From: Rikenellaceae bacterium | GTDB taxonomy: Bacteria > Bacteroidota > Bacteroidia > Bacteroidales > UBA932 | Length of the DNA: 64,000 nucleotides | NCBI GenBank assembly: GCA_022766385.1 | Contig: JALEPJ010000005.1 | Coordinates: 26,495-90,494, forward strand | Direction: 5' to 3' | In this document: one piece after another, positions 43,184 through 52,080 of the stretch | Numbering within the stretch: position 1 is the stretch's first letter | Layout of the letters: each line of letters starts with the position of its first letter | Position numbers and translations under genes: made by a program | Notes under the pieces: model-generated | Database searches by the model: none | Told to the model about the DNA's origin: nothing | What the model saw: the letters and a program-made list of their open reading frames with translations, nothing else

Positions 43184-43738
43184 TTATTTGATTTTCAATG
43201 CTTCATACTTATATCCAAGGCGATGCAGCTCAAGGCAGGCACCAATCTGATACATCACCTTCACGCATCTTATCAGCACATAGTATGCCTCAACGCTTCC
43301 GGACTCGAAGCCCTCGTGGCGAATCAGATTCAGCGTAGCCTGGGCACAACTGCTGAGAGTAGCAGCAATCTCCACGGCTTCTCTCGAATCCAAAGCATAG
43401 CCGAGTATGTCGCGTACTATATGTTCATCCATATCGTCATAAGCACGGGCACCATAATAATCCCTGTACCTGTACTTATGGTTGGCTCTCCAGTTCGAAT
43501 CCCAATGGCAGGCAACACCCATTCCCAAATAGGCAGCCCAAGCCATAGTCACTTCAGGATAAGAATTGAACTCGTGCACTGCGTCAATCATATAGTCCCG
43601 GCCGAACTCGTTCCATTTTCCGTCAATATCCTCGGACTGAAGCAGAACAGGTTCTGAAAGCATCCCCAATTGGGAACAAAGTTTGAGAAGCTCCTTCCGG
43701 AGCTTCTCTTCAAAAATATCGTAGATTTCTTGAGCCAT
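43184..43738 (-). CDS. Uncharacterised protein between aminotransferase and flavodiiron genes
   Basis: I do not recognise this 184-residue protein. It has no signal peptide or membrane segment and looks helical. Aromatic-rich stretches (YPEVTMAWAAYLGMGVACHW, HKYRYRDYYGARAYDDMDEH) are followed by a helix with small residues (EAVEIAATLSSCAQATLNLI) and by Cys/Tyr-rich helices near the end. The start overlaps the aminotransferase stop by one base (TAATG) and the stop is 3 bp before the flavodiiron gene, so it is firmly in the operon. A heme, flavin or cofactor role is possible but unsupported. Confidence 0.8.
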   Translation of the reverse strand: MAQEIYDIFEEKLRKELLKLCSQLGMLSEPVLLQSEDIDGKWNEFGRDYMIDAVHEFNSYPEVTMAWAAYLGMGVACHWDSNWRANHKYRYRDYYGARAYDDMDEHIVRDILGYALDSREAVEIAATLSSCAQATLNLIRHEGFESGSVEAYYVLIRCVKVMYQIGACLELHRLGYKYEALKIK

Positions 43739-44949
43739 TACTTCTCAATTCTGCCAGGATAAGCCTTGAGACCTTCTGCAAGGACATTCAATGCCTTTCT
43801 AAGCTCAGGAACCTCAAGCACATAAGCTATTCTCACCTGACGGGTTCCCTCTCCCGCTGTCTTGTAGAACGAAGCTACAGGAGTGGTCATAGTGGTCTGG
43901 CCCTCATAACGGAAATCAGTAAGCATCCACTTACAGAAATTCTCGGCGCTGTCAACAGGCAGCTCGGCTATGGTATAGAAAGCACCCATAGGCTTAGGAG
44001 CAAACACACCCGGCATAGCATTCAGCATCTCGATTGCGCAGTCGCGGCGGGCAATGTACTCAGCCTTCACTGCATCAAAATATTCCTGAGGAGTGTCAAG
44101 GGCTCCTATAGCCGCATATTGTCCGAAAACAGGAGGACAGAGACGGCTCTGGCCGAACTTGAGGGCAGCTGCCATCACATCCTTATTGTGACTGACTGTA
44201 CAGCCAACGCGGGCGCCGCAAAGATTGTATCTCTTTGATACTGAATCTACAAGTATCACATTCTGCTCCATGCCCGGGATATTCATCGCAGAGAAATGAG
44301 CCTCGTCAGTATAGCAGAACTCACGGTAAACCTCATCAGAAATGAGGAAAAGGTCGTGCTTGAGACAGAACTCACCTATCTGAAGCATCTCCTCCTTGGA
44401 GAAGAGCTTACCCGTAGGGTTTGAAGGGTTGGAAATAAGTATTGCCTTGGTACGGGGAGTCACGAGCTTCTCGAACTCTTCCATACCCGGAACCTTGAAG
44501 CCGTCACGGATATCGGTATGAACCGCTTTAAGAGTGATGCCGTAAAGACGCGCGAAGGTATTGTAATTAGTATAGTAAGGCTCAATGACAATAATCTCGT
44601 CACCTTCATCGGCCACAATCTGCATAGCCACGGAGAAAGCCTCGCTTCCCGCCACATCAATCATAATCTCAGGGAGCTCGATATCGATACCTATCTTCTT
44701 GTAGTACTTGTCGATCATTCCCTGCCTGAGCTCGGCGAAACCGAGAGAATTGGTATATGAAATGTGGTCGTTCTTCTTGCAGGCGTCAACTACAGCCTGA
44801 AGAGCACACTCCGGGCTTTTGATATCCGGAGCTCCTACATTCAGATGATATACCTTGATACCGTTTGCCTTCGCCTCGTCAGCGAAAGGAACTAGCTTTC
44901 TAATAGCTGAAGCCGGCATTGACTCGGCTTTCTTTGAAATATGGGCCAT
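43738..44949 (-). CDS. PLP-dependent aminotransferase (class I/II)
   Basis: The 403-residue cytoplasmic enzyme has fold-type I aminotransferase features: the YHLNVGAPDI N-terminal segment, the ILISNPSNPTGKLFS motif with the cofactor-contacting Asn, the SDEVYREF Asp/Tyr, the PLP lysine in VDSVSKRYNLCGARVG, and the C-terminal VRIAYV arginine for the substrate carboxylate. Aspartate and aromatic aminotransferases are the nearest groups; the substrate cannot be fixed. It lies 47 bp after rnfA and overlaps the next gene by one base. Confidence 0.9.
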   Translation of the reverse strand: MAHISKKAESMPASAIRKLVPFADEAKANGIKVYHLNVGAPDIKSPECALQAVVDACKKNDHISYTNSLGFAELRQGMIDKYYKKIGIDIELPEIMIDVAGSEAFSVAMQIVADEGDEIIVIEPYYTNYNTFARLYGITLKAVHTDIRDGFKVPGMEEFEKLVTPRTKAILISNPSNPTGKLFSKEEMLQIGEFCLKHDLFLISDEVYREFCYTDEAHFSAMNIPGMEQNVILVDSVSKRYNLCGARVGCTVSHNKDVMAAALKFGQSRLCPPVFGQYAAIGALDTPQEYFDAVKAEYIARRDCAIEMLNAMPGVFAPKPMGAFYTIAELPVDSAENFCKWMLTDFRYEGQTTMTTPVASFYKTAGEGTRQVRIAYVLEVPELRKALNVLAEGLKAYPGRIEK

Positions 44950-44996
44950 ATTATCCTTAATGAGTTAATTATCCAATCCAGATACAGATTCAGGAA

Positions 44997-45569
44997 CTAA
45001 ACGATACCTGAAAAACCCAGGAATGCGAGGGCCATTATGCCTGCTGTAACGAGTGCAATAGGGAGTCCCTTGAAGGACTTAGGCACATCATTGAGGGCAA
45101 GATGCTCACGAATACCTGCAAAGAGTATCATAGCGAGGCCATAACCGAGTGCGGTAGCAAAGGCGTAAACGGTAGCCTGTCCGAGATTCATATCCTTCTG
45201 CACTACAGAGAGAGCGACACCGAGAACTGCGCAGTTGGTGGTGATGAGAGGAAGGAAGATTCCGAGAGCCTGATAAAGCGACGGACTGATCTTCTTGAGC
45301 ACAATCTCAACCATCTGTACAAGAGCGGCAATCACAAGGATGAACGCTATGGTCTGCAGGTAGGTAAGTTCCAATGGTACAAGCACATACTTGTTCAAAA
45401 GGAAGGTCACGACAGTAGCCAGGGTGATGACGAAGCATACGGCTCCGGACATACCGGTAGCGGTAGAGAGCTTGTTGGATACACCGAGGAAAGGACAGAT
45501 TCCAAGGAACTGTGAAAGAAGGATATTGTTTACGAATATCGCGGAAATGATGATTACTAAATATTCCAT
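44997..45569 (-). CDS. rnfA: Rnf electron transport complex subunit A
   Basis: RnfA is one of the two homologous membrane subunits that carry the intramembrane iron-sulfur centre of the ferredoxin:NAD+ oxidoreductase. The 190 residues form six transmembrane helices and show VNNILLSQFLGICPFLGVS, where the Cys sits in the centre, and LPLITTNCAVLGVAL with the second Cys. It is the last Rnf gene in the order B-C-D-G-E-A. Confidence 0.96.
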   Translation of the reverse strand: MEYLVIIISAIFVNNILLSQFLGICPFLGVSNKLSTATGMSGAVCFVITLATVVTFLLNKYVLVPLELTYLQTIAFILVIAALVQMVEIVLKKISPSLYQALGIFLPLITTNCAVLGVALSVVQKDMNLGQATVYAFATALGYGLAMILFAGIREHLALNDVPKSFKGLPIALVTAGIMALAFLGFSGIV

Positions 45570-45581
45570 ATTGATTCCTCC

Positions 45582-46163
45582 TTACTTTTTAATGTACTTG
45601 TTGAAGAGAGCCATAAGGTAGCCGAGGACGATGAATGCACCTGGAGCGAGGATAAAGGCAAGAATGGCATCACCCTGGATGAACTTCCATCCGAAGATAG
45701 CACCAGAGCCAAGGATTTCACGCACAAGACCTATGACTGTCAAGGAAATGGTGAAACCAAGACCTATGCCTATACCATCGAGGGCAGAATCCAGCACCCC
45801 GTTCTTGTTTGCAAAGGCCTCAGCGCGTCCGAGGACGATACAGTTCACCACAATAAGAGGGATGAACAGACCGAGAGTCGCATAGACAGACGGCAGATAA
45901 GCCTGCATAATCAGCTGAAGCACAGTCACAAAGGTAGCAATAACCACGATGTAAACAGGAATGTGCACCTTGTCAGGCACTACCGGAGCTATAAGTGAAA
46001 TCACAATATTGGAAAGGATAAGGACGAACATAGTTGCAAGTCCCATCTCCATACCGTTGACTGCTGATACAGTGGTCGCCAGAGTCGGACACATACCGAG
46101 GACGAGCACGAATGTAGGGTTATCCTTGATGATACCCCTGGTGATAAGTGATAGTTTACTCAT
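45582..46163 (-). CDS. rnfE: Rnf electron transport complex subunit E
   Basis: RnfE is the partner of RnfA, of inverse topology and with six transmembrane helices. The 193 residues have NPTFVLVLGMCPTLATTVSA and IPLIVVNCIVLGRAEAFA, each with the Cys that ligates the intramembrane cluster. The start overlaps the rnfG stop by 8 bp and rnfA follows after 12 bp. Confidence 0.95.
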   Translation of the reverse strand: MSKLSLITRGIIKDNPTFVLVLGMCPTLATTVSAVNGMEMGLATMFVLILSNIVISLIAPVVPDKVHIPVYIVVIATFVTVLQLIMQAYLPSVYATLGLFIPLIVVNCIVLGRAEAFANKNGVLDSALDGIGIGLGFTISLTVIGLVREILGSGAIFGWKFIQGDAILAFILAPGAFIVLGYLMALFNKYIKK

Positions 46164-46737
46164 TGCTTGTTTCCTCCTCTGAATTGGTTGTAGGTATAGA
46201 TTTCACGAGTTTCACTGCCTGCTCGACAGCCTTGGTAAAAGCGCGGGAAGTGATGGTCGAAGCTGTAATCGCATCAATGTCTCCACCATCCTTCTTCACT
46301 GCCAGATGGCCGTTGAAGTTCTGGAACTGGGTACGGAAGTCAGAATCCGCTTCTGCGCACTTGGCACCGAGGCCCGGAGTCTCACTGTGGGCAAGAACCG
46401 AGGTATTGTACACTGTGCCGTCAGCGAGTACTCCTACCATAATGGTGAGAGTGCCACCGAAACCGTTGGTTGAAGACTTTACGGCATAAGCCTTAGGGCT
46501 GCCGTTTTCAGAAAGAACGTAGTACTCATCCACGCCCTCGAGCTCAGATGCATTGCTCTGCGAAAGTTCGCCTCCCTCAGGAAGCACAGCCGAAATGGAC
46601 TCTGTAAGAGCCTTCTGGGCCGCAGCATCGATAGGAGCCTTGGTGAGACCGTACACTCCGCCAAGAACGGCGGAACAGATGAGGCAGACTGCTGTCAGGC
46701 AGAGAGCCATATTCAAAAGTGTTGATTTCGCTGCCAT
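46156..46737 (-). CDS. rnfG: Rnf electron transport complex subunit G
   Basis: RnfG holds a covalently bound FMN outside the cytoplasm. The 193 residues have an N-terminal transmembrane helix and an FMN-binding domain. The usual flavinylation motif S/T-G-A-T-x-T appears as TASTIT in DAITASTITSRAF: the acceptor Thr is kept, but Gly and Ala are changed to Ala and Ser. An ApbE flavin transferase is needed but not encoded in this window. Confidence 0.93.
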   Translation of the reverse strand: MAAKSTLLNMALCLTAVCLICSAVLGGVYGLTKAPIDAAAQKALTESISAVLPEGGELSQSNASELEGVDEYYVLSENGSPKAYAVKSSTNGFGGTLTIMVGVLADGTVYNTSVLAHSETPGLGAKCAEADSDFRTQFQNFNGHLAVKKDGGDIDAITASTITSRAFTKAVEQAVKLVKSIPTTNSEEETSNE

Positions 46738-46740
46738 AGT

Positions 46741-47724
46741 CTAAGCCCTCCCGAACTTTTTCTGATGACAGTACTTATTGATGATAGGCACTGCCATATT
46801 CATAATGAGTATTGCGAAGGATACTCCTTCAGGATATGCACCGAAGTAACGGATGAGCATAGCGATAAGACCTATGCCTATACCGAAAATCACTCCACCC
46901 TTGTCGCTCATAGGAGAGGTGACATAGTCGGTAGCCATAAAGCAGGCACCGAGTATCATACCTCCGGTAAGCATATTGAAAACAGGATCGGTGAACTGGG
47001 CAGGATTGATGAGCCACATAATGCCCGAGAACACGAATACGGTTCCGAAGATAGAGAGGGTGATATAAGGTTTGATGACCCTGCGGACAAGGAGATAAAC
47101 AAAACCGACCAGCAGCGCAATGGCTGAAATCTCACCGGCAGAACCGCCCAGATTGGCGAAAAGCATCTGAGCATAAGAGTAACCGTGCTCTGCCATGAGA
47201 TCCTGTACACTTGAGCCCTGCATAAGTCCTTCCTTGATTGCTCCGAGAGGAGTGGCGCCGCTGACTGCATCGACTCCGAAGAGACCCTTAGGCATTTCCC
47301 AATGGGTCATTGCAGTTGGGAATGAAACAAGAAGGAAAACACGGGCTGTAATGGCAGGATTGAAAATATTCTGGCCGAGACCTCCAAAGGTCATCTTGGC
47401 CACGCCGATTGCCACAAGAGCACCGATGAATACTATCCACCAAGGGGTGGTGTAAGGCAGATTCATCGCGAGAAGAAGACCTGTCACCACAGCCGACATA
47501 TCAGCGACGGTCGAAGGCTTCTTGAGAAGGAAGCGTGTGATGAGGTACTCCAAGGCAACACAGAAGAATACGCTGGCAGCAATCACAAGAAGCTCCTTCC
47601 ATCCGTAGAATATGACTGAAACTATGAGCGCCGGCGTTAATGCAATCACCACATCGCGCATCAAAGAGGCGGTAGAGTCCTTTGAATGCACGTGAGGAGA
47701 AGGTGAAACCAAATGTTTATCCAT
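46741..47724 (-). CDS. rnfD: Rnf electron transport complex subunit D
   Basis: RnfD is a membrane subunit with about ten transmembrane helices and a covalent FMN, related to NqrB. The 327 residues have the DVVIALTPALIVSVIFYG opening, the GGLGQNIFNPA segment, and the flavinylation motif SGATPLGA (DAVSGATPLGAI). It is 8 bp downstream of rnfC and 3 bp upstream of rnfG. Confidence 0.96.
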   Translation of the reverse strand: MDKHLVSPSPHVHSKDSTASLMRDVVIALTPALIVSVIFYGWKELLVIAASVFFCVALEYLITRFLLKKPSTVADMSAVVTGLLLAMNLPYTTPWWIVFIGALVAIGVAKMTFGGLGQNIFNPAITARVFLLVSFPTAMTHWEMPKGLFGVDAVSGATPLGAIKEGLMQGSSVQDLMAEHGYSYAQMLFANLGGSAGEISAIALLVGFVYLLVRRVIKPYITLSIFGTVFVFSGIMWLINPAQFTDPVFNMLTGGMILGACFMATDYVTSPMSDKGGVIFGIGIGLIAMLIRYFGAYPEGVSFAILIMNMAVPIINKYCHQKKFGRA

Positions 47725-47732
47725 AACGTCTA

Positions 47733-49124
47733 TTATTTAGCAGTGTTGGACTTTGCGGCCTCTACTGCAGCCTTTGCGGCTGCGGCGCGGGCTCTGATTA
47801 TACCCATTACCTGACCCTTGGCGAGACGTATATTGTCAAGAAGGGCAATGTTTGCAGGACAGCTGTATAGACAGCAGCCGCACTCAATGCAGTCCTGTAC
47901 GGCATTCGCCTCAAGTCCGTCTGTATCGCCGGCCTTGTAGAGACGGTTCAGGAGGAAAGGCTCGAGACCCATAGGGCAGGCATCGGCGCACTTGCCGCAA
48001 CGTATGCAGTTCGATGAAGGATTGCGCTTGGTAGCAGCTTCCGAAAGGTATAGTATCGATGAAGAGCCTTTGACGGTACAAGCGTCGAGGTTTGCTATTG
48101 CCTTGCCCATCATAGGGCCGCCGCTGATGAGCTTAGCCGCAGACTCAGGTACTCCCCCGGCATACTCAGCGATGTAGCTGAGAGGCATACCTATGCGGAA
48201 AAGGTAATTGTGCTGCTTCTCCACAGGGAGGCAGTCGCCTGTAATGGTCATAGTATTGGTAACGAGAGGCTTGTTCTTCTGTACAGCCTCATATACCGCA
48301 AGCGAGGTAGCGACATTCTGGACAACGGCGCCAACGCTGATAGGGAGGCCGCCTGACTTCACCTGACGCTTCATTACTGCGTCAATGAGTTGTTTCTCAC
48401 CTCCCTGGGGATACTTTTTCTTAAGAGGAAGTATCTGAATATTAGGATATTTGAGCTCTGAAAGTGCCTTGGACATAGACTCAATGGCCTCAGGCTTGTT
48501 CTCCTCGATACCTATCACGCAACGGCAGTCCCCGAGTACCTTCTGCATGATGGCAGCTCCGATTACTATCTCCTTGCTGCGCTCAAGCATGATGCGGAAG
48601 TCGCTGGTAAGATAAGGCTCGCACTCAGCACCGTTGAGTATCAGACACTCAGCCTTGCTGCCGGGAGCGGGGTTGAGTTTCACGTGTGCAGGGAAGGTCG
48701 CGCCACCGAGGCCGACAACACCGCAGGCCTTGATCTTCTCAAGGATAGCAGCCCTGTCGTCAGGAAGCTCTGTGACAAGAGTGTCTGAAAGGTCTATTCC
48801 CTCCATCCACTCGTCTCCTTCCACAGCTATTTCAATGTGTGTCATATAGTTGCCGGCAAGATCCTTGCGTGGGGCAATGGACTTGACGGTTCCGCTTACA
48901 GAAGAGTGCACATACGCGGAGATGAATCCGCCCGGCTCGGCAATAACCTGACCGGCCTTCACCTTGTCACCGACTGCGACTATAGGCTTTGCAGGAGCTC
49001 CAAGATGCTGAGCCATAGAAATATAAACCACCTGCGGAAGAGGAAGAACCTCTATCGCGCAGCCACGGGAAAGCTTTGCATCATCCGGATGCACGCCTCC
49101 GATTCGGAAAGTTGTCTTAGCCAT
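47733..49124 (-). CDS. rnfC: Rnf electron transport complex subunit C
   Basis: RnfC is the peripheral NADH/FMN- and 4Fe-4S-binding subunit. The 463 residues have an N-terminal barrel-like domain, the NADH/FMN domain (GLGGATFPAHVKLNP, then LILNGAECEPYLTSD), a SLBB segment, and two ferredoxin motifs (CIRCGKCADACPMG and CIECGCCLYSCPANI). The tail is Ala/Lys-rich. Confidence 0.96.
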   Translation of the reverse strand: MAKTTFRIGGVHPDDAKLSRGCAIEVLPLPQVVYISMAQHLGAPAKPIVAVGDKVKAGQVIAEPGGFISAYVHSSVSGTVKSIAPRKDLAGNYMTHIEIAVEGDEWMEGIDLSDTLVTELPDDRAAILEKIKACGVVGLGGATFPAHVKLNPAPGSKAECLILNGAECEPYLTSDFRIMLERSKEIVIGAAIMQKVLGDCRCVIGIEENKPEAIESMSKALSELKYPNIQILPLKKKYPQGGEKQLIDAVMKRQVKSGGLPISVGAVVQNVATSLAVYEAVQKNKPLVTNTMTITGDCLPVEKQHNYLFRIGMPLSYIAEYAGGVPESAAKLISGGPMMGKAIANLDACTVKGSSSILYLSEAATKRNPSSNCIRCGKCADACPMGLEPFLLNRLYKAGDTDGLEANAVQDCIECGCCLYSCPANIALLDNIRLAKGQVMGIIRARAAAAKAAVEAAKSNTAK

Positions 49125-49135
49125 AATTCTTCTCC

Positions 49136-50071
49136 TTACTTTACTGGTTCTGCCGATGGAGCAGGTGCAGCAGCGGCAGCGGCGGCGGCAGCCTCCTTAG
49201 CCTTGCGGTTGCGCTCCTGGATGCGTGCCTTCACAGCCTCCTTGTCAAGCTCCTTAGGGAAGCCCACTCCGTGGATGGCTCCGGTAGGGCACATAGCCTC
49301 GCACTCACGGCAAAGCTTGCACTTTTCGGAATCGATATATGCTACATTATTGTCAAGCACGATTGCTCCCTTGGTACAGGTCTTGACGCAGATACCGCAG
49401 CCTATGCAGGCAGCTGCGCAAGCCTTCTTGGCAACAGGACCCTTGTCGTGATTGATGCAGGACACGAATACCCTCATACTGCGAGGACCCTTGTTGCGGA
49501 GCTCGATGACATGCTTAGGGCAGGCCTTGGCGCAAGCGCCGCAAGCCGTACACTTCTCCTCATCCACAACAGGAAGTCCTGTCTCCGGGTTCATAGTGAT
49601 GGCGCCGAACTTGCAGGCTGCCACACAGTCCCCGCAGCCCAAGCAACCGTAAGAGCAGCCTGTATCTCCGCTATAGAGAGCCGCCTTAACCTTGCAGGAC
49701 TGGAAGCCGTCATAGACGTTGGTCTTTGGGCGATTGGTGCAAGTACCGTTGCAACGCACCACAGCCACCATAGGAGCCTTTTCCTTAATCTCGTAACCGA
49801 GTATGGCTCCTACTTTCTTCATAACCTCATTGCCACCCACAGGACAGAAGTTGTTGTCGAGGTTCGGAGCCTTCACGGCAGCGTCGGCGAAAGCACGGCA
49901 ACCCGCGAATCCGCAACCGCCGCAATTGGCGCCCGGCATCACCTTCTCCACCTCATCGATGCGCGGATCCTCCTCCACCTTGAACTTCTTCGCGATGAAG
50001 AAGAGGACGAGGGCAAGCACCAGGCCGAGGGCAGACAGGATGACAATGGTCCAAATGATAGTTGTTGACAT
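49136..50071 (-). CDS. rnfB: Rnf electron transport complex subunit B
   Basis: RnfB accepts electrons from ferredoxin. The 311 residues have an N-terminal transmembrane helix, a 4Fe-4S domain (GANCGGCGFAGCRAFADA with a later Cys), and then several ferredoxin motifs (CLGCGDCVAAC, CTACGACAKACP, CIGCGICVKTC, CKLCRECEAMCP). The C-terminus is a poly-Ala linker (nine Ala in a row), encoded by the GCN-type repeat at about 49161-49192. It is 16 bp downstream of the RseC-like gene and heads the Rnf block. Confidence 0.96.
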   Translation of the reverse strand: MSTTIIWTIVILSALGLVLALVLFFIAKKFKVEEDPRIDEVEKVMPGANCGGCGFAGCRAFADAAVKAPNLDNNFCPVGGNEVMKKVGAILGYEIKEKAPMVAVVRCNGTCTNRPKTNVYDGFQSCKVKAALYSGDTGCSYGCLGCGDCVAACKFGAITMNPETGLPVVDEEKCTACGACAKACPKHVIELRNKGPRSMRVFVSCINHDKGPVAKKACAAACIGCGICVKTCTKGAIVLDNNVAYIDSEKCKLCRECEAMCPTGAIHGVGFPKELDKEAVKARIQERNRKAKEAAAAAAAAAPAPSAEPVK

Positions 50072-50087
50072 TATGTGAAATTTTTGA

Positions 50088-50498
50088 TTAGTTTTCTATG
50101 CTGAAGACGTATTCGTTGCGTAAACGCTCACGTAAGAGCCATATGAAGAAATAATAGACCCCGACAGCGGCAATGGACAAAAGTCCGGAAGCCAATTCAC
50201 CGACACCCAAGGCTAAAAGCCCAAGCAGCACCGCCATCATAACAATCAGAGGAGCCACATAGGCCAGCCATACTGCCTTGTGTCCCATCGAAGCCTTGAG
50301 CACCACCTTGACGTCCTGCCCAATCACGAAATTGTCCCAGCCTCTGGTCGGCAGCTCTATCGCCTTCCTTTCAGACTCGGACATTCCGCAAAGCCCGGCA
50401 GCGTGACACTTCGCACAAGCGGATTCGCTAATGATTTCCACTGTAGTCCACTCCGGAGTGATACTTACTATTTTTCCTTTATGACTGATTTTCTCCAT
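50088..50498 (-). CDS. SoxR-reducing/RseC-family membrane protein
   Basis: The 136-residue protein has the N-terminal RseC/MucC Cys motif (CAKCHAAGLCGM) and two transmembrane helices (about 74-95 and 100-120). RseC-like proteins often precede Rnf genes and are linked to Rnf function or SoxR reduction; here it directly precedes rnfB on the same strand, which fits. The precise role is not known. Confidence 0.88.
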   Translation of the reverse strand: MEKISHKGKIVSITPEWTTVEIISESACAKCHAAGLCGMSESERKAIELPTRGWDNFVIGQDVKVVLKASMGHKAVWLAYVAPLIVMMAVLLGLLALGVGELASGLLSIAAVGVYYFFIWLLRERLRNEYVFSIEN

Positions 50499-50546
50499 AT
50501 CCGTCCATTCATTGTCACGGGCATCAAGAACCTCTGTTAGAGAACA

Positions 50547-52046
50547 TTAAAAGCCTGTATCAGCGAATTCTCCACCGGAAACTCCGGAAACGAAAGGATC
50601 GTCGCTATTCATTATCGACTCTACAGGACTGTTATCCAGCAGCGAGTCGTCATTCTCAACAAAACGCACCATCGAACTTTTGAAACGCATAGGTATGTCT
50701 GCCGTCTCACCGTTTCTGTGCTTTGCAATGATAATCTCCGTCTTTTCCTTGTCTCCCGGTTCCTCGCTGAGGCCGAGATAGTCGGGACGGTGTATGAAGA
50801 TTACCATATCTGCATCCTGCTCGATTGAACCCGATTCACGCAAGTCGCTGAGCTGAGGCTTTCCGCTGCCTCCCTGACGCTGAACCGCATTTCGTGAAAG
50901 CTGTGACAGGGCAATGATAGGAACACTCAGTTCCTTCGCAGTAGCCTTGAGGGTACGTGAGATGAATGCCACTTCCTGCTCACGGTTGGCACGGAGCTCC
51001 TGCGGACCCTGCATCAGCTGGAGATAGTCCACAATGACAAACTTCACACCCTTGTTCTTCACCAGGGTCTTCACCTTCGTACGGAACTCCATAATAGGTA
51101 TGCCAGGAGTATCGTCAATATAGATTGGTGCTTTCGAGAGAGCCTTCAGCTTGTACTCCATCTGCTCCCACTCGTAATCCTCCAGGCGGACTCCGCCCTT
51201 GATTTTCTCTGCGGGTATGCCCGACTCGCTGATCATCATACGCTTGGCAAGCTGCATAGCCGACATTTCAAGCGAGAAGAAAGCCACAGGCTTATGGTCA
51301 ATGACAGCAGCGTTTCTGACAAGGTTCAATGCAAAGGCGGTCTTTCCGACAGAAGGGCGGGCGGCAAGAATGATAAGGTCAGATGGCTGCCAGCCTCCAG
51401 TTATGCGGTCAATCGTAGGAAAGCCCGAAAGAACGCCCGTAGGACCGTTAGTATCCTGTTTGGCCTCAATATCCGCCAAGGCGTCGTTGATGACAGAGCC
51501 TATGGTCTGAACCTCCCTCTGCACATTGTTCTTTATCGCATCATAGATCTTGGTCTGAGCCATATCTATGAGGTCATCCACCTTGGTGGTATCATCGTAT
51601 GACTTGGACAGAATCTGATATGAAGCAGTGATGAGATCGCGCTGAATTGACTTCTGCTTGAGTATCTTGATGTAGAACTCAAGATGTGCCGCAGCACCCA
51701 CCTTCTGGGAAAGGTCTGCAAGGACAACAGCGCCGCCGACTAACTCAAGATTGCCCTTGGCCCTGAGACTGTTGGTTACGGAGATGGTGTCAACAGGAGA
51801 ATGGTCCTGAACGAGCGAGGAGATGGCCTCGAAAATCATTCTGTGGCGAGGACTGTAGAAACAGCTCGGTGTAAGCTCTTCCATAGCCCTGTCCACACTG
51901 GACGACTCCAGGAGCATCGCTCCCAGCACAGCCTCTTCAGCCTCAAGCGCCTGTGGCGGCACATTACCGCCCATCACGGCACCCAAAGAGTCGAGGTCGG
52001 GCGCATTGCCCTTCTTCTTTCTGACAGCTTTGTTCTGCTCCGGCAT
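50547..52046 (-). CDS. dnaB: Replicative DNA helicase DnaB
   Basis: DnaB unwinds DNA at the replication fork. The 499 residues have the N-terminal primase-binding domain (PPQALEAEEAVLGAMLLE), the RecA-like core with Walker A (ARPSVGKTAFALNL), the FSLEMSAMQLAKRM segment, Walker B (FVIVDYLQLMQG), and the ESGSIEQDADMVIFIHRPD motif. No intein is present. It sits 34 bp after the zinc-ribbon gene and 48 bp before the RseC-like gene. Confidence 0.97.
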   Translation of the reverse strand: MPEQNKAVRKKKGNAPDLDSLGAVMGGNVPPQALEAEEAVLGAMLLESSSVDRAMEELTPSCFYSPRHRMIFEAISSLVQDHSPVDTISVTNSLRAKGNLELVGGAVVLADLSQKVGAAAHLEFYIKILKQKSIQRDLITASYQILSKSYDDTTKVDDLIDMAQTKIYDAIKNNVQREVQTIGSVINDALADIEAKQDTNGPTGVLSGFPTIDRITGGWQPSDLIILAARPSVGKTAFALNLVRNAAVIDHKPVAFFSLEMSAMQLAKRMMISESGIPAEKIKGGVRLEDYEWEQMEYKLKALSKAPIYIDDTPGIPIMEFRTKVKTLVKNKGVKFVIVDYLQLMQGPQELRANREQEVAFISRTLKATAKELSVPIIALSQLSRNAVQRQGGSGKPQLSDLRESGSIEQDADMVIFIHRPDYLGLSEEPGDKEKTEIIIAKHRNGETADIPMRFKSSMVRFVENDDSLLDNSPVESIMNSDDPFVSGVSGGEFADTGF

Positions 52047-52059
52047 AAATCACACATTT

Positions 52060-52077
52060 GAGGCTGATGAAAGCCTC
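52060..52077 (-). terminator. Weak hairpin between the zinc-ribbon gene and dnaB
   Basis: The inverted repeat GAGGCT (52060-52065) / AGCCTC (52072-52077) has a 6-bp stem and 6-nt loop just after the zinc-ribbon stop. No T-run follows, so it may be an attenuator, an RNA-processing site or nothing. Confidence 0.3.
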
Positions 52078-52080
52078 GGA

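Noticed and set aside
49161..49192. GCN-type trinucleotide repeat
   Set aside because: Considered as a repeat element, but it simply encodes the poly-Ala linker at the C-terminus of RnfB.
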